Of a stretch of DNA of 64,000 bases, positions 34,650 through 47,900 are shown one piece after another. Location of the stretch: contig NC_092357.1 of the NCBI RefSeq assembly GCF_963676685.1, positions 64,280,958 through 64,344,957 of the forward strand. The letters run 5' to 3'. The DNA is from Mytilus edulis. Its lineage: Eukaryota > Mollusca > Bivalvia > Mytilida > Mytilidae. Made by a program: the position numbers and the translations under genes. Below the pieces are notes generated by a model, which worked only from the letters and a program-made list of their open reading frames with translations, had not been told where the DNA came from and made no database searches. Each line of letters opens with the position of its first letter. Position 1 is the stretch's first letter.

Positions 34650-35400
34650 TAATTTGTCAACCATCATGGGGTAAAAACGACAAATCAAAGAATTCAACTT
34701 TATGAATAGCTTATATAGGACAATGGTGTTGATTAAAAATTACACCACTCCAGACCCTTTTGTTTTCCACATAATTAATATTGCCAATAATTAACAAGTT
34801 CCGGGTCGAATCCGATACTGATACCAATAGTATATTCATCTGATACCTATTACCCTATCTGTACGTTCCGCTTCTGACAGGAGCACCACCAAACGGTGTA
34901 TCTAGGATTTTGCTATATACACGGGTTATAATCACAGGGTTGACACTAATAACTTCAATCATTGTTCCCATTGTTCACATTGTTCCCTACTGTAGTGTTT
35001 TAATCAGTATGACTTTCTAAGATGACAATACGAATAATAAAAATCGAGACATAAAATAAGGCGTAAAGTTACAGTTTTTAATTTATTAGCCGGCATGACG
35101 TAAAACAGCGAATCAAGGAATTCAACTTTATTTATAACTAATATAGGACAATGCTGCTGATTTATAAATACACCATTCAAGGCCCTTTTGTTTTCCAAAT
35201 AATTAGTATTACCAATCATAAATTGATCAGTTCCAGGTCGACATGTTCACACCGGACGATTTTGAAAGCAGAGAAAACTGTGCATATTATAATCGGCATG
35301 ACTTTATCAGATGAAAATACCAACACTAAAAAAAGACTAACGCATAGTTTTATACTTTAATCAGTCACGGACCCGCGATATCACGGGTGTGTTCTAGTAC
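34650..35400. repeat. Diverged duplication and palindromic element end
   Basis: 34655-34815 and 35085-35245 share AAGAATTCAACTTTAT-like, TATAGGACAATG, CCCTTTTGTTTTCCA and AGTTCCxGGTCGA blocks in order. At 35371-35388, ACCCGCGATATCACGGGT is one base from a perfect 18-bp palindrome, a motif I associate with ends of a common Mytilus repeat. Confidence 0.65.
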
Positions 35401-35633
35401 ATATTAAATATAAGGTTAATTAGTGAATATCAATAAATATGTCAGTAATTTTGTCTCTACGTATTGTCCGTATTCTAAAACTGTAAAAGTCTAATTAATC
35501 TATCCCGTTACATATCGAATTAAATTATCGTGTCTTCCTCATTCATAAAATTGTTAAACATAAACACAAAAACAAACGTCTATGTGTGTCATTGATTTGT
35601 ATATTTTATATAACAAGGCATATTGTAGCAAAT

Positions 35634-36560
35634 ATGCTTTTAACACACGACGAAACAGGATGGGAGTTACTATCAGAAAGACGTAAAAAACACAAAATTA
35701 TAAAATTCAATGAAATGTTTCATAACAAAACCCATGATTAGGTAAGCGATATTATCCCTCAACAATTGTTTAATATTCATAATTATGACACAAGACGAAC
35801 GAATGACACGCAACATATAAAGTGTAGAACTGCATTTTACCAGAAATCTTTTCTTCCCTCAGTTATTCGATCCTGGAATGCTATTCCGGACGATATCAGA
35901 CTAAGTCCATCTAAGTTTACACCTGAACGTTACCTTAATCAAAATGTAAGTAAAATACCAAATTATTATTTTTATGGAGACAGGAAAGGACAAATACTTC
36001 ATGCCAGACTTCGGTTGAATTGTAGTAATCTGAATGAACATTTATTTAAGAGAAATCTTATAGAAAGTAAAAACTGTACCTGTGGTAGAATCGAGAGCAG
36101 TAAGCATTTTCTTCTCGAGTGTAATAATTACTCCCTTGTCCGAAAACGTACGATAGAAAAAATTCCGTTCCAATACAATATAGAAACACTTCTATTTGGC
36201 TGCAATAACCTCAATCAAGAGGAAAATCTACTCGTGTTTAAACAAGTACAACAATTTTTGGTAGATTCGAAGCGTTTTGGCTTATAGTCCTCCGTGCATG
36301 ATTAGGATCGTAATTGGGTGAGACAGTCTTGACAAAGTCCTGTAAACACACTCCGCCGCCGGTACATATATATATATAGGAAAGATCTGACGAAAAAAAA
36401 ATCAACTTTTTTATTTGCAGTTATTTCCCTTTATCTTTTTTTCTTCCGGGAGACGGATTAATATAAGGGAAACCTTGTTTCCGAATCCTTTTGTAATATT
36501 GTATCACTGTATGTATATGTGTATGTCATGTACATGATTTTTTGAAATAAAATATGTGTA
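35634..36560 (+). pseudogene. Non-LTR retrotransposon (LINE) 3' end
   Basis: One frame from 35634 to 36287 is broken by a TAG at about 35739 (THD, stop, VSDIIPQ; relatives have a Y). It contains DTGWELLSERRKKHK-like DETGWELLSERRKKHKI, then RTAFYQKSFLPSVIRSWNAI, which is the C-terminal region after the reverse transcriptase in many LINEs. A zinc-knuckle-like cluster CTCGRIESSKHFLLEC follows near codons 115-130 of the 173-codon downstream part. The catalytic domains are missing, so the copy is 5'-truncated as is usual for LINEs. The 3' untranslated part continues to about 36560 and ends TTTTTTGAAATAAAATATG. The element is dead; it marks past activity of an RT source that could mobilise SINEs and retrozymes. 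Confidence 0.85.
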
Positions 36561-37235
36561 AAGTAACACACAAAGGGAAATATCATTTTACATTTAGAGT
36601 TAATAATCAACGATTAATTTGGAAAAAAAATAAAATGAATGTAAGACGTTTTCTGGTCTCAAATGTTTCATCGTTTCATATCCATTTATTTCATGTCAAA
36701 AGGTTGTATATCATTTGCAGAGATAAGTTTTTCAATGAACTTCATGACATAAGGTTGTTTTCCAATCGCATTTTCGGGAGCGTTAATCTATTTAGGCAAA
36801 TCACACGACATTCGTGCATTATCATAAGTCTTAGAAATCTTAAGATATGTAATGATTTGTACAGAAATCATAGATGAAGTAACCGATCGTTTTAAACAAA
36901 ATGTTTTTGGGAGTTGTGGTATTAAGATCGCTACAACTATTTTGTGTTGCTCTTTATAGTTTGCTGTTCGTTGTGAGCAATGTCGTACTTTGACATTTAA
37001 TTACTATGATTCGACAAAGTTGAGTTTTAACTATCAGAAAGGTTTATTCATCCGATCCGTCTGATCCGTCCGATCAATCAACGATTTTTACTATAAAGCT
37101 AAAAAAATCGTCACTTGGGTTTGACCCGAACTTGACTGATTGTTAGCTGATCGATGCCCGCGTATTGATATCTAAAATAGCAAAACTTGTATTTCAAAGA
37201 CCACATCATTATACTTATTTGTTTTCATTTGACAG
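36561..37235. other. Gene-free DNA with a repeat fragment
   Basis: No gene supported; the 107-codon frame near 36554-36877 shows no motif. TATAGTTTGCTGTTCGTTG near 36956 belongs to the same dispersed family as 41.43 kb. Confidence 0.5.
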
Positions 37236-38717
37236 GTAAAAGAAGGTTCTGTATAAAATGGTTGTAAGTATAATAATATACTGAAGTATGTAGATTTTAT
37301 ATGTATCATTTACTTATTTGATGCTATAATATTGTAGATTAAACAAATTCAAGACCCACACCTGTTCTTTGTGTTTTACATTTGTGTTTTCTTGTATATA
37401 TTATGCTTCTTTAAAGATAAGTTTTGTCGATACTATATGATTTGCCATAGTTTATTCAAATTTTTAAATTGTTTGTATAAACATTGAACGACCAAAATAT
37501 GTGACGTATACATTTTCTAACGTCAGACACGCGAAGCAATGCATGTGTTAGATTTGATAGGTGCTTTTGTGCTTTGTTAATTTGTTTCTTTTAAAATCGC
37601 AACACGATGGTGACTGCTGTACCTATAGTTTGACTATTTCATTTATTATGTCTATTTATTTCACACATCATTGTAAATATAACAGAATTGGATGAGACTG
37701 TCGTACAAAGTAAAAGTTTTAGTGCTATAAAACCAGGTTTAATCCCTTATTTTCTACATTTGAAAATGCCTGTACCAAAGCAGGAATATGACAGTTGTTG
37801 TCCACACATTTTATGTGTTTTGTCATTATAGCTTGTCATGTGATTAAGAACTTTCCGATTTGATTATCCTCTGAGTTCAGTATTTTTGTGATTTTACTTT
37901 TTTCCATAATGATCAAAATTGAACACAATTTTAAAATGTGTGATTAATAACGTACATATGTAATGCATGTATATTTTCTCGGATTAACTCAGTAAACAAC
38001 TTGAATACATGCATTTTAACTTTAAACCATGTCATTAGTATAATGCTCTTAGTCACTTCTCCATCGCCAGATTCGAAGTATACAACCTGTATTCATTTTC
38101 AGCTGAACCGATGCCTTTTAAGCATAAACCAAACGACAAGTATGTCGGGAGATGGATTTTTACACAATAAAAACATCAGATACCGAAGATGGAGCTATCA
38201 AATATCATAAATTAGCTAGATGTGAAACAATGCAATTAACAAACAAACAATATAGGATTTACAATTATTGCAACAAACTCGTGATCAGAGGTTCACGATC
38301 AGATAATTAAAAAATGTTAACAAAACCGTTTTGATGATATACCAGATTTAAAACAAATGCATTTACAACTTTAAATTTTATATAAACGAGTTATGTAATC
38401 TTAAATTTTAGAATTATTTTCCACCGACTGGAATGTGGGAGGTATCATACGTACGAAATAACCAGGCATTTGAATTCACTACAGAGTTAGATTGTGCTGG
38501 AGGGATAATTAAGGGTCGTGGATTTCATGACGACCATTTGTTTAACGTAAATGGCTACTGGGATAAAAATAACGGAAGAATACAATTTCTTAAGCAGTAC
38601 CAGGAATTACACATGGAGCATTATCAAGGGTATCTTTTGAACAACTTAACTGCCTCTGGGCATTTTGGCAATGCTATTAATTTCCGTATGACGCACGTTC
38701 AAAGTTTTTTAAAGTAA
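37236..38717 (+). CDS. Small two-exon protein of unknown function
   Basis: Exon 1 (37236-37263) ends ATGGTT and is followed by a textbook donor GTAAGT. The intron runs to an acceptor TTAAATTTTAG at 38411. Exon 2 (38412-38717) continues in frame as NYFPPTGMWEVSYV and ends TAA, giving 103 residues. The sequence shows a repeated G-x-G-x-D/G-x-W rhythm: GGIIKGRGFHDDHLFNVNGY then WDKNNGRIQFLKQYQELHME, and HYQGYLLNNLTASGHFGN. The alternation of small, aromatic and hydrophobic residues suggests a compact beta-barrel or sandwich. No signal peptide or membrane segment is present in this model, so it would be cytosolic unless an earlier exon exists; an acceptor-like CATTTGACAG just before 37236 suggests one may. 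I do not recognise a named domain. It lies between YWTD genes A and B on the same strand. Confidence 0.6.
37640..37905 (+). repeat. Dispersed repeat in the intron of the small gene
   Basis: GATGAGACTGTCGTACAA, CTATAAAACCAGGTTTAATC, ACATTTGAAAATGCCTGTAC and GAGTTCAGTATTTTTGTGAT are blocks of a repeat I recognise from Mytilus. Partial copies are at 46925-47000 and about 60375-60475. Confidence 0.7.
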
Positions 38718-41424
38718 AGAATTGTTTTGTGATTACAACATCTCATGTATCATTCAACTAGTTATAAACAATTTAATGTTATTAATTTACACTATAATTA
38801 CTGACTAGAGGTGTGTGGTATTTAGAGATATAACATAGCACGTACTTATATAGGAATATATATTTAAATCAAATTTTCTATTAAAATGAGGATGCATAAT
38901 GGGATAAAATGAAGTGGAATTGATATATTGAAACAGCCATACAGAAAAAAAGAAACTGTGGTTCTCAAAAGTGTGAAGAATTCTATTTATTTGCCTGCTT
39001 TAACAAAAGCCAAGTTTCTTACAAAACTATATATCTACCTATGTTGTGTTGTAAAACAATTTCACTACACAACAAACATTAGTTCAGATTGTGTTTACCT
39101 GTTTGTAAAATGACTCACAGTAGCTATACTTATGAATGGGAAGTTAACAGCCGGTTCATTTTTCAATATTAGATATTCAATCTTTTAGCAGTCGGTTTAT
39201 ATTCAAATTTAGATGACAATTATAATATTCGAAAAAATTAAACTAATACTCATAGTTAATAGGAATGCAAATAAATGTAGAACATTGTTGTATGACCCCT
39301 TCAAGCAGTCGAAACACAGAAGTAATAATAAAGAACACACGCCGAGGTGTATCAACTAGAGGACAAATCACCATTTGCAGGTTACTGCTGGAACAGTGAA
39401 GAACTAAGATTAAATGTTCACTATAACGGTAAAATCAAAATTGTCTTTTTAGACCAATAATTTTCGTAACCGCATTTTCAATCCGGTTTTTTTTTTTTTT
39501 TATTTTAGGTTACGTTTTTCGGCCCTGAAATTCCTACATAGAACCTTATTTAACTTTATGATGTGGCTTTTATATTGTTATGTTTCAATACTTTCCAAGG
39601 TTATGGTGAAGATTTGCGCTGATTCAAACGTTAAACTTACTGCCCTTGTATCCACCTGTTATAAGTCAGGAGCCTTTTCTTAAAATGTTGTCTTTTGTAG
39701 GTGTCTTTTGTAAGTGTGTTTCTCTTTTTTTTATATAATTGAGATCGTTAGTTTGTTATAATTATTTAGACTAGTATTTTTGGGCACTTTATAACTTGCT
39801 GTTCGATGTCATCCTGTGTTATAGGCCGATTTTGGCCAATAATTGTTAACATTTTATACATTATGACTTGGATGGAGTGTTGTCGCACTAACACTCATAC
39901 CACATCGTCTTATTTATGTTGGCCAAATATCCTTTAAAAATAAACATTTTTTCAATTAGTTTACAAATCTTATATGCTACATGGTCATTACCGTAACGTC
40001 ACGAAAGGACATGTCAACAGACCTACACCTTGTTTTAACTTATAAGAAACCTCATTAGCTTAGGATATGGTTGTTATGTTTATAAAATCATGTGTTCTTC
40101 TACCGGTTTAAGGTAAGCAATTTATAACTAGTGTTTAAAATTTGTTGATGTTATTTTTTTAGAAACAGCTTGAAAAAGGTCGAGCGCTGACACAAATGTT
40201 GTACCCATTCTAATCTTGAAGTGAATGTCCAAATTTGTCTTCTCTTCATAGCTGGTATCATTTTTTCCGTTGGTTGCAAGACATAAATTATAGTGTTATT
40301 TGTCTCATTCGAATTGTTTCACATTTTAATGTCGGGATCTTTTAGAGCTGACTGTACATATATGTATTTCTCATTTTTGCATACCGTACACCTGCAATTG
40401 CTTTCGTCTCCGTTTTGTTTTTATCTCTAACTGATAATTGTCTTATTGGCAATCAATCTTCAAAAATATTTACTTATGTAGATGTGAAATGTTTAATGAA
40501 TACACGTAAATTGTCTGATCCTTTCATATAAGACATCATACCTTATGGTTTATATTTTCGTTGTATCATGTTTCTGAAGTGCGTCGACCGTATCAAGTAT
40601 AGTTGTTATGAGACAATACTTGTTACTGTACAGAGTGATATCAGTCGTGTCGATATGGAAAATCATTTGTTAACTTACTAGCTGATATAGTTGGTAAGTA
40701 TTTCTAAATAGGTTTGATTATACATTTGTTTACAAACTCAACAAAATGATAGTGTAAGCATATCACATTCTTTTACTTAAATTTAAATACAAAGGTTGAA
40801 TAGTACAAATGACATGGTTAAAAGCAATAATATGAAAATTATCTGTATTAAAGGTACATAGTTTAGAATAATTTATTTGTTACAACTCTTAGTATCCATG
40901 TCTCTATCGTTGAACACTTTTTGTGTATTCATTACTAGTGTTAAATGTAAACAAAATACACTCGTAGCGAGATATTTAAAAAAACGTTTAAGTATTACAA
41001 AGGATGTGGAACGTCAAACCTAGTTGTTATACAAAAGAAGCATAATATTAACTGAAAGGTCATCCTTTCATCAAACTGGAATTTGATACGGAAGAATTTA
41101 GTAACAACAATTTATATTTGCATTTCATTATTTACCTTGCTTGTCAATAGGATTCTTGATTTGAAATATATTATACTTTTGCAATTTATTTTATAGTACA
41201 TCTCAGGGTAAGTAATACTAGTAGTAATCTCGTTACTAACACATCATACTTTCGTAAAATATACTGTTTTATAGTGTTCCTTGTTAAATTGTGATGTAAC
41301 ATTATTGTTTCAGGTAACGGTGACGGTTTTTTTTCGCATCTGTCCTAAGTCAGAAAACTGATGTTTAGCGGTTGTCGTTTGTTGATGTGATTCACAAGTG
41401 TCTAAAGGGTTTTCCAGTAGTCAA
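38718..41424. other. Gene-free DNA with decayed dispersed repeats
   Basis: No gene supported. About 39650-39930 and 40217-40470 carry worn blocks of the repeat families seen at 24.3 and 41.4 kb (GCTGTTCGATG, ACACTCATACCACATC, TAGAGCTGACTG). Nothing else recognised. Confidence 0.5.
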
Positions 41425-41580
41425 TTTTGGGGCCCTGTATAGCTTGCTATTCGATGTAAGAGTAGGCCTCGTGTTGCAGATCGCATTTTGACCCATCATG
41501 GTTGACTTTGTATAAATTGTGACTTGGATTGAGAGTCTAATAGGCACTCATACCAAATCTTCTCAAATGTATACATCAAG
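41425..41580 (+). repeat. Dispersed repeat, sense copy before gene B exon 1
   Basis: GGGGCCCTGTATAGCTTGCT, ATTGTGACTTGGATTGAGAG and GCACTCATACCAAATCTTCT define the family. It forms an inverted pair with 41925-42115 around the signal-peptide exon. Confidence 0.8.
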
Positions 41581-41843
41581 TCAGGTATAGGGCTATTGCT
41601 ACAAACTAGTCCGTTTCTATGTGCGTTGAAATTTGTACTAAGACATTTATCAAACAGAAAAGTAGCTAAACACAGCCTGAATAAAAAAAAATACAGAGAA
41701 TGCCCGATGAAAACGAACGATATGATTAATCACCATTTAAAAAGGTTTAATTTTCAATATATTATACATGTTATAACAATTTGCATTAAGGTTTTTTTTT
41801 TTTACTTTGAATAATATTATAATAGATTCTTTATATTTTGCAG

Positions 41844-41915
41844 ATAACATCGTGATGAAATATAGTGTTTTTGTTTCTATTGAGCTGCTTATCTTTCTCT
41901 GCTTCATCAGTAGAG
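41844..41915 (+). CDS. Gene B exon 1 (signal peptide)
   Basis: Acceptor TATTTTGCAG suggests an untranslated exon further upstream. It codes for MKYSVFVSIELLIFLCFISR plus one base; donor GTAAGT. Confidence 0.85.
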
Positions 41916-44900
41916 GTAAGTAGATATTAGAAGATGTGGTATGAATGCCAATGAGAGAACTCTCCATTCAAGTAACAATTAATAAGATTAAACCATTATA
42001 GGTCAAGGTACGGCCTTCAACACGGAGCCTTGGTTCACACCGAACAGCAAGCTATACAGGGCCCCAAAATTACTAGTGTAAAACCATTCAAACGGGAAAA
42101 ACAAATAAGGCACATATGTGTTTTAAAATAGACATTCACGTAATAGTTTTAAATTGAAGGAACAAAACGATAACCTAATTCTCTTTACGACAAATGATGA
42201 ATACAATTGGTATATAATTGAAAGGTGATCTTATGTACCTTAAATACGATCGTATTTTTCCTACAAAAAATTGTTGTTATATGGTCAAATTCGTCTGATA
42301 CTTTATAATTTTTCATGTTTGTGTTGTCATTCAGACATTTAACGTGACGACAACTCTTGATGTTAATATCAGCACAAACTAGTTGATAAAATTAGTAAAC
42401 AACCAAACTCTAGCTACAGTTGATGCTTACCACACGATGAATTATGCGAGAGAAATATTAGATTGATCGATCGAATCTGTAATACATTTCATAAATATTT
42501 AAATGAAGCTGACATTTTTCTATGATATCGTCATGTTCCTGTTAGTCAAAGTTATGGTATGAAGCGACGATGTTAATGACTACACAATATTTGTTTTATT
42601 CATTTTTTAAGGTCGACACAAAATCTTTTAACACTATTTATATACCATCTACCAACCTCACTCATCAAGTGTCTTGCTATATAAATTGTTTTTTTTTTCT
42701 TTCTGAATTAACATTGCTAGTTTGTGTTCTTTGTTTTGCTCTAAATAAATATACGTTTAGGGCATTTGGAAGTAAATTGTTCAAGAGGCACGTAAACACT
42801 ACAAAGAAAAAGAAGAATTCAAAAATACAGCCTTTACAGCCAAAACTTTCTAGTACTGCGTCTCTAGTGAAACAAAATGTGAAAAAAGAAAAAGCCGAGT
42901 AGAATTTAAATGAAACGTTGTTTTTTTTTAATCTAATTCCAGGACTTCAAAACAAGATAATCTTTTCAATTAATGGTTCAATCAAAGAAAGAAACTTGCT
43001 TAATGGAGTAGTATCAACTTTATTATCGAATCTACAGAGTAATATATATTCGTTAGACTATGATTATAAAACTGGATATGTGTTTTTCCCAAGGCATAAT
43101 AAAAACGACATTCTAAGGTAATCAATTAAAACATTTTCTTGTAATCTTGAAATTGATATATTGATATAAAAAGCTGTTGTATAAGTGCAATTAGACAACA
43201 CTCCACCCAAGTAAAACATTATAGGCCGTACGGTTACCTATAGTTGTCAATTTCTTTGTCATTTTGGTCTCTTGTGGAAAGTTTTCTCATTGGCAATCAT
43301 ACCACATCTTCCTATTTATATATACATTATAGGTCAAGGTACGAGCTTCAACACGGATCCTAGGCTCACGCCGAACAATAATCTATAAAGTACCTCAAAA
43401 ATTACTAGTGCAAAACCATACAAACGGGAAAACAAACGGTCGTATCTTTATAAAATATGAAACGAGAAACGCTTATTAACCATATAAACAGACGATATGC
43501 ATATGTATGTTGTATAAGGCCAAATCTTTCAGTAAATTCGGTAAACGTGGACGCGACCGTAGATACGACATTATTAACATACTTGTATATGTTATCATCA
43601 GTGAAACAGATATTCCATGATCTTGATAACGGAAACAAAACTTAAATCTTACGAAGGGATAATTTTAACGTCAGCACTTGTGACTCCTGGTTTATATATA
43701 TATTATTTTTTAACTTCTCTGTAACCTTTGTACTTGCATGGTTTTATGAGAATAAACTATCTATCTATCTATCAAGAAAATAATGATACGAAACAAAAAT
43801 CCTGAAAATTCATATCAAATGGTAGAAATATCAGCTGTATGCGTGCGCAGCAAGAATGTTTTTACATATAAATAGTAACTTCTGTGTGACTTTACAGTGT
43901 TGTGATATGCTCTGTTATTTTCAGTGAATTCCTCTTCAACTGATTTTAATAAAATATCTTGTAGTGATCGTCAATAAATGAAACCAATGGTCTTATATTA
44001 AAAAAAAATCGGTGAAATCGTAAGATATTTTGGAGGAACTATATTAGAACTATAACTTAGAATGAACAGCAACAACTTTTAAATACAAGTACATACATGT
44101 AAGGTGTTATATGGGATATGCAAATATGAAACATTTGTTTTGAGAGAGAAAAAAACTTCAATAAAAAAGAGAAGTTAACATATCTATGAAAGATACATTT
44201 TTGTACGACGATATTATATCCTCAAAATACTGATAATGTAGAAAAAAACAATTGTCCATTCATGTTGTTATGTTTAGTTGATAATTAGTTTTTGCTTTTT
44301 TTGCATTATCCATGTAATCTATTCTCATATGTATTGTTTACATGGGAGCAACACACCTTGGTTTCATTTTTCATGTTTACCACTTTGTCTTGGTGAATTG
44401 GTCATGGTTTTGTTCAATATTATCAGCTCTGATAAGATGGGCGAATGATACCAGAGGGACATCAAAACTCATAAAAATAATAAACTGACTACGACATGCA
44501 TGACTATAAAAGACAAAGACATACAGATAATTAATAGTACACAAAACAAAACAATAAACAACACTAACCCCACCGAAACCATCGGGGTGATGTCAGTTGC
44601 TTCGGAAGGGTAAGCAGATCCTGTTCTACATGTGCATGATATGGCACTGGTCGTGTTGCTGATTTTATTTCAAACCCTGCAAGCAGTCGAATTTCGTAGG
44701 TCACATTCGTGCAAAGGGATCAAGGTTGTACATGTAGTTACGATATTGAGAAAATATCCGCTATTATCTGTGAAATGAATATACCATTACTTTCAACCAA
44801 CTCATGATGTCGTTCGTGAAATTTACAAACGGATGATTTCAACAACATCGTTTGTAACTCTTGGTTTAATATATTCCTTTAACCTTATAACCCTCTATGA

Positions 44901-47900
44901 AGAAAATACACGACCGGGAATATCGTACCGATTGGGATATATATAAACTCCGTATACAGGCGCTTGTGTTGTATGTTTTTCTTTTTGTTTTTGGCAATAA
45001 ATTGTGGTAATTCAAGAAGGAAATCACGAAAAGCGCTTCAAACGCACGGACTATATTTATTTTTATACAAAAATATTATTTACTTTTCATAGATTTCGTT
45101 ATCCATCAGAAACAGCTTATAGCACAAAATTCGTAGCAGCTGCCAGGGAACCAATAGCTCTGGTTATTGACCCGTTATTGAATCATGTGTATTGGACAGA
45201 AATATACCAACAAAAGATATATAGATGTGATTTTGATGGGACAAACAAGATATCAATTCTTCAAGATGATCAACTTTATGCTATTACATTAGATTATGTG
45301 AACAGGTATGTATTGACAGCAAAAACTATCCTTTTCCAGATATTGACATTTATGTTTTTTTTCACGAGAAGTCTTCACAAAACAATACTACTAAAGGGAC
45401 GATTGTTTATTTTTTTTGAGGTGTTGCTCATCTGGCACCGTATAACGGTAATTATACATCACAACGTGTTCGCTATACTCGTGTTTGGAGTGACGATTTG
45501 AATTTGAATGAGATACCCACGTGATATTAACTTTATGATGACAAATAAAATGGAAATATATCGACGAAATAAACATTTTTTTGTAAAAGAATTAAATGAG
45601 TCCATGTGATGGAAGCCAAGCGACAACATGTTCCTTTTAAGGAATATGCCAACATTCAATTTGATGTCAACTAACATAATTCATTCATAACTCTTTCATT
45701 CCTTTTTACTATGTAATTGCAGCTGGCTGTATTATAGTACAAAGACAAACAAAATTAAAAGATATAGATTAACTAGTGGTGAAAAGCAGACAGTCAAAGA
45801 GTCGGTAGATGTAACTGGTTTGGGTATAGGTATGTACACGCAATGGGTTGTGTTAAAAGAATAAGACGACATGGGTATAACATGTGTGGTTCCGATGATC
45901 GATAACCTCGATTTTAAAAGTGAACTGTGAAATTGTGTGTAGATATAGATGACTAAGTTTAAAAACTTTCTGTCATCATTGTTAAGCTCACTGGGCCCGA
46001 AGGTTCCCATGTGAGCTCATGCCATCACTTGGCGTCCGTTGTCGTCGGTCATCTGTCGTCATCGTCGTCTGTTTATCAGACCTGAAATGCATAGACAAGA
46101 TGTTGGGTTGCTGCCACATGTATATGTTAATTCAAAAGAAATTATCCAGTTTTTGGTAATTATCTTGAATAGTTTTGAAGATCAAGATAAATTGCAAACA
46201 GCAACAATCTTTAGCAAAGTACATTGTAAGTTCTACAAAAAAGTGAAAATTACCAAAATAGTCAATTGATCTCTAAAGAAGTTATTGACCTTTAAAAACA
46301 ATTTAACACAATTTGTTTAACATATTTGCTTACATTAAAAATCTTCTCTGAAACTTAATCAACAACTATCAACAAACATAACCACTGTTGCTAAAACAAG
46401 AAGATAAGGGTCAAATGTAGCTTTTGGCTTATATCTCATAAACTAAAGCAGTAAGAGCAAAATTAATGTGAAAAGTATTTAAAGTGATGATTAGGTAAAT
46501 ATATATATTTTATGAAATATCCAGGCCAATTGGAGAATTTATAGTTCGGCTACTGTTATAAGTAGGGTTTCTTAAAGAAAGTTTTCAGTTTTTTATCACT
46601 TAATTTAATTGTGTGCGGAGTTATGGTCCTTTGACTTAAAAAAAATCACAAAAATAATCAGTTTTCTACACTTTTTTTCACTCTTGAAGATATTGATTTG
46701 ATAATTGGTATAAAGTTGTAACTCAACAAGTTACGGTTCAAGTTCAAGTTATGATCCTTGGATTTAGTAAAACCTCGAAAAGAATATATAACAATGTATT
46801 ATGAACATGTAATGGGAGAAGAGTATAGTGGTGTTATGTTACCATTCGTTTGATAACTGAAATTAATTCACGTTTATTGAAGGTGACGAAAATACGCCTA
46901 ACCCTAGTACCATGATGTCGTTTGAAAGTACATTTCCATTTGATTAGGGACTTTCCGTTTTGAATTTTTCTCAGAGTTCAGTATGTTTACAATTTTACTT
47001 TCTCCTCACGCAAGTATTTATGAATTGGGAGAAACTAATGTTATACAAGTTTAATCAAGTTTCTATTCTCTAACAAGAGTATTTTCCATAAAATTAAGAG
47101 GGTAAAAAAGTGAGAAATAGCCAAAAGTCATCTATAGCATACTGATATATTACAAAGTTCCTATCGATGTACAACTCTTTGAATCTTAGCTATCAGGCAA
47201 TGCAATATGCTTTAAATCTCATTTAGGATATTCCTATTTTCGGTAGAACTGGTAGTATGTAGTTATTATTTCAGTTCAGTTTTGAAGTATCATTCAATAG
47301 AAATCCTAAATTAACGTGTAAACACTTGTTCAGCTAAAACCAGAGACTAATAACTAATAAATTTTGAGTATTATCTTTAGACGCAACTTCCTTGCAGTTT
47401 TTAATGATATAAAACTGAGGTTGATTCCTAGAAAAAAGATCAATTTCAACCTTTGTCGCAACATTCTATTCGAGAAACTAAAGTTGTTACTGTAATTTAC
47501 TGCGAAACTATATTCAAAATCATTGTTGAACTCGACATTTAAGCTGTTAATCAACAATTTCATAATCATTATACGTATAACTAGTACTATGTGTGTAGTT
47601 ATATCATTGTGTTATGCATTACATGACATTACCAATAAACAATGCAATTAATTGTTTGTAAAATGTGAAGAAATATGTGTGTTTATTATATTTTAATATA
47701 ATAACGACATGAATGCCATGTGAAACCATACTGAAATATTCAACTATCAAATCTGAATTAAATCTCAGTTTTTTTTTTTTTTTTTGTCTCAGTACTTATA
47801 CAGATATTATGACAAATGTCTTATCGTCAACTAATGAGCAACAGTGACCATAAAGTAAAGGCGTCAGAAGTATCAATACACCTACAAATGTCAACCGTTA

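Noticed and set aside
35004-35360. Paired plus and minus frames of about 70 codons
   Set aside because: They lie in a duplicated non-coding segment and overlap each other.
42570-42902. 110-codon frame with a hydrophobic stretch and lysine-rich tail in gene B intron 1
   Set aside because: No motif and no supporting start context; it abuts the exon 2 acceptor and is best explained as intron.
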